9,352 nt of DNA from the NCBI GenBank assembly GCA_025936205.1, contig JAICTU010000366.1, positions 1 through 9,352 of the forward strand, written 5' to 3'. Positions within the stretch are counted from its first letter, which is position 1. Every line of letters begins with the position of its first letter. Positions 1 through 5,903 of this stretch are shown here, piece after piece. The position numbers and the translations under genes are program-made. A model generated the notes under the pieces. The model ran no database searches and was not told the origin of the DNA. It saw only the letters and a program-made list of their open reading frames with translations. Source of the DNA: Polyangiaceae bacterium. Lineage in GTDB: Bacteria; Myxococcota; Polyangia; Polyangiales; Polyangiaceae.

Positions 1-3000
1 ACCATGGGCTTCAGGTTGGTGTCGAAGGCGAGCATGAACGATTCCATGTCGGCGCGTTCGCGCAGCCCGCTCGGCGCGCACACGCCGTCCGGTGATCCTC
101 GCTCCAGCATCGAGCCGAACTGGAAGCACGCCGGCAGGACCTGGTCTGCGAACGTGGCCGGGAACTCGGGTTGATCGACGGCATCGCCGATCGCCTGCAG
201 TGCTTGCTGGCAGGCGGTTGCGCTCGGATCGAGGAAGCACACGTCCGGAATGGGGCTGGCGGACGAGCAGAGCGCGAGCGCCGAGCGCAGCGTCGGGTCA
301 ATGGTTCCGAGCACGTCCGGCGAGCCTGCGCGAAACTCAGCGACGCAGGACGCACGGGTCTGCGAGGCCGGAAATACCGCCTCCAGGCCACCGGGATTCT
401 CGGGTCGCGCGACAAAGACCAGCGCCCCATGAAAGCGCTCGACGGTGTCGATCGCGCCGTCATGTAGGAAGCTGGCGCCGCGCACTTGCGGACCCTGATA
501 GCTCGACTCGGAGGCGAAGAAGCCGCCCAGACGCGGACCGAGCAGGGATTCACCGAGCGTGGCCGGGGTCTGCGGCGCACCGAACATGCCGACCTTTTGA
601 TAGAGGTTGCGCAGGTGCGGAACCTTGAAGACCTGGCTCTCGTTCTCGAACGAGTATTCGCCGCTGGTACCGAAGAAGCCGGGTCGATAGACATCCAACT
701 CGGCATTGCCGCGCGCATCGAGGGTGTGGCAGCCATTGCAGGTCTGCGTTCCGTCGCTGGCGCGCAGGCGGCACTCGGGGATTTCTGCGCTGGGGTCGCA
801 ACCCGTCAACAGGTTGTGAAAGCCGGCTTTGCCGCGCGACGCTTCGTCCTGCGCAGCGCGCACGTCGAAGTTGGCCACGGCAAAAGCCGAGGCGACGGCC
901 TCCTGGAGCTCGCGCGGGGCCGCGAAGGGGGTGCCCGACGGGAGCGCAGCGAAGAGCAGCTCGAACAAAGAAGGCGAGGCGGGGCTACGGCGGAGCGCCG
1001 CTACGCGCACTGTCGTGCCCGTGAGACGAGACAATGCTTGCGCTGCCGGAACCGAGAACAGTCCCTTCGCGCCCAGCCTGAGGTCCGCCCCGAGCAACTC
1101 GTCCACACCAGCGCTCAGGGCAGCGACCAGCGCCGGGAGGGTGCTCGCCGAAGCGGCATCGAGCCCGCTCGGATCCGCTGCGCGAGCGAGGAAGGCCGTA
1201 CGCAGGTCGGCGTTGGAGAGCAGCGCCTGCAGCAACTGGCCGAGCTCTCGAACCTCGGGGGTACCATGGAGGCCGGTGACCAGCGGATTGTTGGCGCAGG
1301 TGCAGCTGCGCGTCTCGTCGTCCAGATCGACGAGCGCGCCGTCGGTCGTGACGCACTGTCGCTGCTCGAACTGCGCATCGGTCATGCTGGCGCAACCGAA
1401 GTAGAGTGCGCGGGCACGCGCTCGAGCCACGTCGAGCGAGTTGTCGAGGGCCCGGATGGGATTGGGAGGCAAGGTCAGCTGCAGGGCGAAGTCCGTGAAG
1501 CTCTGGAAGACCGCCGGGTCGAGCGGCGCGTCGTTGCCGTTCAGGCCGGGGATCGCCCCATCGAACTCCCCGAACGAGTTGTTCTCGTCGAGCGAGCCGA
1601 AGTTTGGCTGCTCGCCGCTCTGAGCCTGAAAGTTGCGCGTGCGATCGCCTCGCCAGTGCTCGGCGCCATGATTGGCCATGCCGCGCAGAGTCTGCGTGTT
1701 CATCGGCCCTTTGTTGCTGCGAAAGTCCGGACTGAGCGGTCGATTGGCGGCTACTTCGCCCAGCGGATCTGCCGCGATGCCGGCAGCGGCCGCGATCTCC
1801 GTGGGCAGGGCAAAGGGCCCCGGATTGCGCACGGTCGCGCCGTCCGGGTTGCCGAGATCCCAGGTCAGCCCGTCGAAGTCGCCGAATATGTGACAGCTGG
1901 CGCAGGCGGAGTCGCCGTGCGACGAGGTCAGACGCGCATTGTAGAACACCTGCCGTCCCTTGCGGATCGACACCGGCTCCGGCGTATGCAGCGCAACCCG
2001 CGACGCGACCCGCTGCTGGTTGGTGTCGATCACCACCAGCTCGTTCGAGATGTGAGTCTTGACGTACAGCCGCCCGCGCGCAGCGTCCAACGCCAGCCCG
2101 ACCGGGCCCGCTGGAGCCTCCACGCTGGAACCGAGCACAATATCCGAGAGCTCCTTTTTCCGGCGCGCGCTGCGATTGTCGAAGCCCGCCCTCAGGGCCC
2201 TGGCCTGGACGATGCCCACCTTGTCCGAGCCGAGCGCGGAAAAGTAGAACTGATCGCCATTCGCTGAAAACACCCCCGATGTGGGAAAGGCGAAGCTGTT
2301 CTCGTTCTCGCCTGGTTGGCGGGTGCAGCAGCGGCTGTAGTCGATGTGGCTGTTCAGATGCACCGGCTCCACGCGGCCGCGCCCGGGGTCGATGACGGTG
2401 ACGCGACTCTCGTGCAGGTGCCCGATCACGGTGCTGCTCGAGCTCTCGCCCTCGCCTTCAAAGTGGGTCAGGTTCTGCGCTTCGGTGTTGGTGACGAACA
2501 AGCGCCCCGTCCCGGGCTGAACCGCCATGCTGAACAGCACTGTGCCCACGCCGGAGAACGCCTTGCCTACCTTCAGATCATCCACGCCGATCGCAAAGAC
2601 GTCCTCGTCCGGCAGGCTCAGCTTCACGTCGCCGTTCCAGGCCATCGGCGGCGGTGTTTCGCTGGCGTGGGCTGCCGGAGTGCGCACACCCGCGGGATCG
2701 GCGTCGAGCCAGCAGCCCCGTGTACCGTCAGGGAAAGACGTGAAGTCCCTGCCGCAGTCGCGCACGCTGTCGAAGAACTTGACGATCACACTGGTCGTCG
2801 GTTGCGGCGTGCCGTCGCCGCTCGTGCACTGGCAGGTAGCATCGACCACGCCCGGCTGTTGCAGATGCACACCCTGCACGCGCTGTTGGCGGTCGGTCTG
2901 AACGCAGACTTGCTGCAGGAACAGATCCTGCGACTCCGGGCGCGGATCCGGAAGGCAGCGACCGCTGCCGCGTACCGCAGGCATGCCGCCCTCCATGCGC

Positions 3001-3953
3001 TGGACGCCACGAACGCCGCCCGCCAGCACGAGCTCTCCGTCACGTTCGATGAATCGACCCTGCGAGTCCTTCGCCAGCAGGGCCTGCAGGCGCTCGAGCC
3101 CACGTGTTCGCACCCGTTCGGCGACGACCACCGTGGTGCGATTCCCCGTCTTGAACCCCGCCGCGTAGACCACACCGTCGCCGACGGCGAGCGCTCGTGG
3201 CGTGTCCGTGAACAGGTTCACGACCTTGGGTGTCGCCGTCGGCGCCTCGGGATCGAACACCAGCACGTCTGCGAGGCCCGGGTTCTGTTTGCTCTGCGCG
3301 CTCAGCACCAGGTCCGCGCCGCTGCGCGCGCTCGCGATCGGATGGTGCTGCCCGCGATGGGCGCTGGTCACGAATACGCGCTGCTGGCCGTCGCGGTTCT
3401 TGGCCACGACGATGTCACGCGGCTCGTCGCCGGTGAACAGTGTTTCGCTCACCTCGCCGGTACATTGCGTGGGGTCGACGTGCACGATGCTCACGCTGTC
3501 GGAGAGGTGGTTCACCACCCACAGCTCCGCGTCGGTGCGTGATTCGCGCACCAGCGCGACCGCTACCGGCCGCATGCCGACCTTGATCGCACCGCAAGTT
3601 TGCACGCCACGCCCGGTGGGGCGCGCGAGATCCAGAAAATCGTCCGCGGTATTCGCTACAGCAACCAGGCCGCTGTTCGGCAGCACCGCGATCGGTCGCA
3701 CGGGATCCGCTTCGAACAGCGTGTAGTCGCTCGCAGGTTGGGCCTGCACCGGCGGATTGTCGGGCTGGTAGTCTGGATCCAGCTGCAGATCGCGAGCAGC
3801 CGTGTCGGTGGCGGCGTTTTCCGGCTGCGTGGAGCCGCAGCCGATCGCCCACGCGCTGCTCCAGGCGAGCAACACGATTCCTAAATAACGACGCACTCCA
3901 CCCACCGAGACGCTGCCACTGCGCGTCTCGCAGACACCCGAGTCACCGCTCAT
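1..3953 (-). CDS. Beta-propeller/di-haem cytochrome c lipoprotein, C-terminus beyond window
   Basis: Partial gene of at least 1317 codons, open without a stop to the left edge; the first whole codon is 3-5. The ATG at 3953 has GGGAG about 10 bases upstream. A GTG at 3896 would give a more compact signal peptide. Residues 20-39 form a hydrophobic export signal ending AIGC (C39), so an outer-membrane or periplasmic lipoprotein is likely. Residues ~70-665 contain YVTN/lactonase-like propeller strands (WVVNHLSDSVSIVHV at 145, LFVTNTEAQN near 485, LYVKTHISNELVVIDTN near 629). The first haem site CASCH is at 684-688, followed by TQTLRGM and EHWRGDR. The second, CNGCH, is at 1072-1076, followed by VPHLRNLYQKVGMFG (M1123 a possible ligand) and SFLHDGAIDT (H1164). 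The order and motifs match the CCP/MauG-type di-haem fold fused to a propeller. About 235 residues separate PPNPIR (829-834) from the second haem site, which seems unusually long. The visible end, MESFMLAFDTNLKPM, is typical of a point before a C-terminal tail in this family. The substrate is unknown; a periplasmic redox role is inferred. Confidence 0.9.
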   Translation of the reverse strand, partial: MSGDSGVCETRSGSVSVGGVRRYLGIVLLAWSSAWAIGCGSTQPENAATDTAARDLQLDPDYQPDNPPVQAQPASDYTLFEADPVRPIAVLPNSGLVAVANTADDFLDLARPTGRGVQTCGAIKVGMRPVAVALVRESRTDAELWVVNHLSDSVSIVHVDPTQCTGEVSETLFTGDEPRDIVVAKNRDGQQRVFVTSAHRGQHHPIASARSGADLVLSAQSKQNPGLADVLVFDPEAPTATPKVVNLFTDTPRALAVGDGVVYAAGFKTGNRTTVVVAERVRTRGLERLQALLAKDSQGRFIERDGELVLAGGVRGVQRMEGGMPAVRGSGRCLPDPRPESQDLFLQQVCVQTDRQQRVQGVHLQQPGVVDATCQCTSGDGTPQPTTSVIVKFFDSVRDCGRDFTSFPDGTRGCWLDADPAGVRTPAAHASETPPPMAWNGDVKLSLPDEDVFAIGVDDLKVGKAFSGVGTVLFSMAVQPGTGRLFVTNTEAQNLTHFEGEGESSSSTVIGHLHESRVTVIDPGRGRVEPVHLNSHIDYSRCCTRQPGENENSFAFPTSGVFSANGDQFYFSALGSDKVGIVQARALRAGFDNRSARRKKELSDIVLGSSVEAPAGPVGLALDAARGRLYVKTHISNELVVIDTNQQRVASRVALHTPEPVSIRKGRQVFYNARLTSSHGDSACASCHIFGDFDGLTWDLGNPDGATVRNPGPFALPTEIAAAAGIAADPLGEVAANRPLSPDFRSNKGPMNTQTLRGMANHGAEHWRGDRTRNFQAQSGEQPNFGSLDENNSFGEFDGAIPGLNGNDAPLDPAVFQSFTDFALQLTLPPNPIRALDNSLDVARARARALYFGCASMTDAQFEQRQCVTTDGALVDLDDETRSCTCANNPLVTGLHGTPEVRELGQLLQALLSNADLRTAFLARAADPSGLDAASASTLPALVAALSAGVDELLGADLRLGAKGLFSVPAAQALSRLTGTTVRVAALRRSPASPSLFELLFAALPSGTPFAAPRELQEAVASAFAVANFDVRAAQDEASRGKAGFHNLLTGCDPSAEIPECRLRASDGTQTCNGCHTLDARGNAELDVYRPGFFGTSGEYSFENESQVFKVPHLRNLYQKVGMFGAPQTPATLGESLLGPRLGGFFASESSYQGPQVRGASFLHDGAIDTVERFHGALVFVARPENPGGLEAVFPASQTRASCVAEFRAGSPDVLGTIDPTLRSALALCSSASPIPDVCFLDPSATACQQALQAIGDAVDQPEFPATFADQVLPACFQFGSMLERGSPDGVCAPSGLRERADMESFMLAFDTNLKPM

Positions 3954-4041
3954 ATGTTCGTACGCTCCCAACGTAGTAAGCCACAAACTTACGGATCGGC
4001 TCGCGAGTAGCTAAGTACGCGATCAGATCTATACGAGGTTA

Positions 4042-4073
4042 AGACGTGCGACGAAGCTCTGCGTCGCACGTCT
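4042..4073. repeat. Perfect 12-bp inverted repeat, 8-nt loop
   Basis: AGACGTGCGACG (4042-4053) is perfectly complementary to CGTCGCACGTCT (4062-4073), with the loop at 4054-4061. It lies 89 bp upstream of the cytochrome ATG and about 170 bp beyond the stop of the regulator, both on the minus strand. Neither side has a proper T-run (the minus strand continues TAACC), so a rho-independent terminator is not clear. On the minus strand a TATAGA hexamer (4033-4028) follows the hairpin closely, so it could instead be an operator or a stem at the promoter of the cytochrome gene. Confidence 0.75.
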
Positions 4074-4161
4074 GAAGGACACGTGAGAGCGATCGCGGTC
4101 AGAGGGAATGCTCGATGTGGATCAGCGCCGAGTGCGCCGCCCCATCGTGACCCAGCGCTGT

Positions 4162-4235
4162 CGCCTCGCGTGCAACTGGCTTCAAGACAACTGTGGCTTC
4201 AAGACAGCTGCGCAGCGTTGCAGATCCGCGAGGCG
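4162..4235. other. Bulged 15-bp stem-loop with repeat-bearing loop, possible structured RNA
   Basis: CGCCTCGCG (4162-4170) pairs perfectly with CGCGAGGCG (4227-4235). Immediately inside it, TGCAAC (4171-4176) pairs with GTTGCA (4217-4222), leaving only GATC (4223-4226) as a one-sided bulge. The 40-nt loop holds two tandem 17-bp units. The right stem ends 9 bp from the regulator stop codon, so on the minus strand this would be its 3' untranslated structure. There is no T-run for a classic terminator. A protective 3' stem, an RNA element or a DNA site are all possible, and the strand is undecided. Confidence 0.55.
4177..4210. repeat. Two tandem 17-bp repeat units
   Basis: TGGCTTCAAGACAACTG (4177-4193) is followed directly by TGGCTTCAAGACAGCTG (4194-4210). 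They differ at one base (A4190 versus G4207). Both units lie in the loop of the inverted repeat 4162-4235. Two copies may be a replication-slippage product or a double binding site. Confidence 0.85.
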
Positions 4236-4244
4236 CTCGAGTGA

Positions 4245-4991
4245 TCAGGGTGCGTCAACCCCGGTCGCTGCTTCGGGTCGTTCGGCCGCCTCGGGCGCTG
4301 CAAACAGCCCGAGCACGTAGCGTTTGCCTTCGCCCTCGAATTGCGCGTCCTCTTCCAGCGCCGCGATCTCGCGGCGCAGGTTGGCTTCCAGCGCGCGCAA
4401 GAACTCCTGAAGGCGTTCGGGCCGCGCGACGAAGCTGATCGTCTTGATCATCGCTTGCTCGCGCTCCTCGAACAGCAGCCGCTGCGCCACCGCGTGCGTC
4501 ACGCCACCCAGGAAATGGTTCAGCGCGTCGATCCGGTGATGGAACTTGTCGGAGCTCAGCACCAGGTAGCGCGTGGCCGTGATCAGGTGATTTTTCTCGC
4601 GCGCCACCCGGCCTTCGCTGAGCAGCGTCTCCAGCGCTTGCTCGATCTCCTCGCTGGACCAGCCGGGCAAGCTCTCGTGCAGGCGTTTCAGGGTGGGCCG
4701 CGAGCGTGCGATCTCGCTCTCCACCTCGCGGACCAGGCCGATCTCGCTCTCCGCTTCGAAGAAATCGCTCTTCAGCTTGCGCGCCAGCGTGCGCATGTGC
4801 CGGGCGGTTTGCCCCAGGCGGTCCCCCACCGCGGCTTGCGACAGCCCCTCGCGGCGCAGGATCTCGAAGTAGCTGAGCCTCGCCAGCTCGGCGAGGGTGC
4901 GCATCGGCACGTGGAACCGCGCGGCCATCGACACTGCCGGCTTGAGCAGTGAATACACGAGCCGGAGCTGAGCGGTCCTGATCTGAGACAC
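4245..4991 (-). CDS. Putative two-winged-helix DNA-binding regulator
   Basis: 248 residues with a GTG start; the stop is TGA at 4247-4245. No good Shine-Dalgarno site precedes the GTG, but the conserved-looking opening (LRLVYSLLKPAVSMAARFHV) lies at its N-terminus and makes this start reasonable. Residues ~50-74 (LSQAAVGDRLGQTARHMRTL onward) form a helix-turn-helix. Residues ~100-145 (LKRLHESLPGWSSEEIEQAL, then a short basic hairpin) look like a second winged helix. The C-terminal third is charged and helical (RPERLQEFLRALEANLRREI), suggesting an oligomerisation segment, and ends in a loose Ala/Glu-rich tail. The overall pattern resembles uncharacterised DUF6502-like proteins, from memory and not proven. 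It is divergent from the lipoprotein gene at 5049 across 57 bp, so autoregulation and control of that neighbour are plausible. A repeat-bearing stem-loop starts 9 bp past its stop. The ligand and target are unknown. Confidence 0.8.
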   Translation of the reverse strand: MSQIRTAQLRLVYSLLKPAVSMAARFHVPMRTLAELARLSYFEILRREGLSQAAVGDRLGQTARHMRTLARKLKSDFFEAESEIGLVREVESEIARSRPTLKRLHESLPGWSSEEIEQALETLLSEGRVAREKNHLITATRYLVLSSDKFHHRIDALNHFLGGVTHAVAQRLLFEEREQAMIKTISFVARPERLQEFLRALEANLRREIAALEEDAQFEGEGKRYVLGLFAAPEAAERPEAATGVDAP

Positions 4992-5048
4992 GACGCCGTC
5001 ACATGGAACTCTACTTCCGCCCGTGCTATCAAGCCACGTAGAAGGCCA
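4992..5048. promoter_or_regulatory. Divergent intergenic region, expected promoters of both neighbours
   Basis: These 57 bp separate the GTG of the regulator (minus) from the ATG of the lipoprotein (plus), so promoters for both must lie here or overlap the genes. I see no convincing -35/-10 pair in either direction and no strong palindrome. GAAGG (5041-5045) is the likely ribosome site of the plus-strand gene, with only 3 nt of spacing. Confidence 0.4.
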
Positions 5049-5588
5049 ATGGCGGACCTGAGCGGCTGCAACCTCCGAACTTGGTGCGTGCTCGTGGGGC
5101 TGGGCTGGGGCAGCGCCGTTGCCTGTGCGGACAGCACGGACGTCACCTATCAGGTGAACGGGAATACGGCCGATCCCGCTGCTTCACCGGGCGATGGGCT
5201 GCTGACAGGCACTCCGATGCTCGACCGCCCGATGCCAGGCAGCCCGCCCGGCGATTCCACGCCGGGGGCAGTCTCCCCGCCCTCGCCGCAGGCGGGTGGG
5301 GCTGGCGCTCCGCCTCCGCTTCCCCAGGAAAATCCCCCGCCCGTGCAGGGGCCGCCGGCGGCCTCCGGTGGAGAGCCTCAGCCCAGCGCCACGGAAACGA
5401 ACTTCTTCGGCGCCGGCTGTCGCAGCGACGCTGATTGCGGAGAGAACCGCCGCTGCGAGTTTCCGGTGGATTCCGAGGTAGATGCGGCCGCAAGTCCGGC
5501 GCCCGGAAGCGCTGGTAGCCCCGACGCGGGTGCGGATGCGGCCGTGCCGGAAACCCTCGTCCCGCGCGGCCACTGCGTCGCCCGCTGA
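5049..5588 (+). CDS. Proline-rich lipoprotein-like secreted protein with short Cys motif
   Basis: 179 residues of unknown function. The ATG follows GAAGG closely. Residues 9-25 are hydrophobic and end in AVAC (C26), a plausible lipobox; signal peptidase I cleavage just after A27 is an alternative. Residues ~40-115 are low complexity, rich in Pro, Gly, Ala and Ser, and probably act as a disordered linker from membrane to head. The C-terminal part has C124-x5-C130-x5-C136 (GCRSDADCGENRRC) and a lone C176 in GHCV, separated by an Ala/Asp/Ser spacer at ~141-166. This C-x5-C pattern, with SDADC, is common in secreted myxobacterial proteins and likely forms two disulfides. It is divergent from the putative regulator and upstream of the larger Cys-rich lipoprotein. 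An adhesion, envelope or structural role would be a guess. Confidence 0.75.
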   Translation: MADLSGCNLRTWCVLVGLGWGSAVACADSTDVTYQVNGNTADPAASPGDGLLTGTPMLDRPMPGSPPGDSTPGAVSPPSPQAGGAGAPPPLPQENPPPVQGPPAASGGEPQPSATETNFFGAGCRSDADCGENRRCEFPVDSEVDAAASPAPGSAGSPDAGADAAVPETLVPRGHCVAR

Positions 5589-5613
5589 GTCTCGCGCTGT
5601 TGCACGGCTCCAG

Positions 5614-5636
5614 TCGCACCGGGCAGCCCAGTGCGA
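5614..5636 (+). terminator. Hairpin after the proline-rich lipoprotein gene, no T-run
   Basis: TCGCAC (5614-5619) pairs with GTGCGA (5631-5636) and GGG (5621-5623) with CCC (5627-5629). One C/A mismatch lies between the two helices, and the loop is CAG. It starts 26 nt after the stop codon. No T-tract follows (TGAGG), so termination is inferred from position only. Confidence 0.4.
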
Positions 5637-5762
5637 TGAGGCCGCCCTCCGCCGACAGGAACAATTGTGCCCATCTGAGCCACGAATCGGCACACTCTGA
5701 CCCCACTGTCAGGGCGCAGCTGACGCGGGGCTCGCCAAACACACCTTGACGCGCTTAACGGA

Positions 5763-5788
5763 GCGATAGGAAGTATTGTTCCTATCGC
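5763..5788. promoter_or_regulatory. Palindrome with 10-bp arms, candidate operator
   Basis: GCGATAGGAA (5763-5772) and TTCCTATCGC (5779-5788) are perfect inverted arms around a 6-nt spacer. The minus-strand reading contains GATAGGAACAAT, which recurs on the plus strand at 5654-5665 with one difference. A TTGACG hexamer lies 11 bp upstream. The absence of a T-run and the position upstream of the lipoprotein gene favour a protein-binding site over a terminator. Confidence 0.5.
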
Positions 5789-5803
5789 CTGCAATCCAGG
5801 CCT

Positions 5804-5852
5804 GTGCAGGCTGCGGCGTAGCGGAGAGCGACCCCTGGCACGCAGCCTGCAC
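5804..5852 (+). repeat. 12-bp perfect stem, 25-nt loop, in the lipoprotein leader
   Basis: GTGCAGGCTGCG (5804-5815) is perfectly complementary to CGCAGCCTGCAC (5841-5852). It ends 51 bp before the ATG at 5904. If the promoter lies upstream, the transcript would fold into a strong hairpin ahead of the ribosome site. It could equally be a DNA-level operator. Confidence 0.65.
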
Positions 5853-5857
5853 TGTGC

Positions 5858-5871
5858 TCAGCGCGCGCTGA
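5858..5871. repeat. 14-bp perfect palindrome TCAGCGCGCGCTGA
   Basis: A fully symmetric site with no spacer, 5 bp after the 12-bp stem-loop and 16 bp before the Shine-Dalgarno site. Its 12-bp core CAGCGCGCGCTG recurs at 9109-9120. Alternating CG makes it partly a composition effect in this GC-rich DNA. Confidence 0.6.
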
Positions 5872-5887
5872 CCCCGTCTCGCGCCCC

Positions 5888-5893
5888 AGGAGG
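5888..5893 (+). promoter_or_regulatory. Strong Shine-Dalgarno site AGGAGG
   Basis: A perfect AGGAGG lies 10 nt before the ATG at 5904, in a purine-rich run up to the start. It is the best ribosome site in the window, fixes the start of the Cys-rich lipoprotein and suggests high translation. Confidence 0.85.
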
Positions 5894-5903
5894 ACAAGAG
5901 AAA

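Larger units (their letters stand above)
5589..5903 (+). other. Intergenic region and leader of the Cys-rich lipoprotein gene
   Basis: No gene was found in these 315 bp. In order they hold a terminator-like hairpin (5614-5636), a 12-nt motif GACAGGAACAAT (5654-5665), a TTGACG hexamer (5746-5751) that could be a -35 but lacks a good -10 at usual spacing, a palindrome containing the inverse of the 12-nt motif (5763-5788), a 12-bp stem-loop (5804-5852), a 14-bp perfect palindrome (5858-5871) and the ribosome site (5888-5893). The density of symmetric elements suggests a regulated promoter or leader. Confidence 0.6.

Noticed and set aside
486..2267. Long plus-strand open frame of 593 codons
   Set aside because: It lies opposite the cytochrome gene. 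Its translation is Arg/Glu/Ala-rich without domains, while the minus strand gives CxxCH and propeller motifs. Codon bias in GC-rich DNA explains the open antisense frame.
2316..3542. Plus-strand open frame of 408 codons
   Set aside because: Same antisense shadow of the cytochrome gene; His/Ala/Arg-rich with no recognisable fold.
4177..4210. Possible CRISPR-like repeats
   Set aside because: Two adjacent 17-bp units with no spacers and no cas genes nearby.
4108..4320. Small plus-strand open frame over the intergenic stem-loop
   Set aside because: No ribosome site; it runs into the regulator gene antisense, and the tandem repeat is 34 bp and not codon-periodic.
4341..4952. Plus-strand open frame of 203 codons
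   Set aside because: Opposite the putative regulator, whose minus-strand translation shows plausible helix-turn-helix segments.
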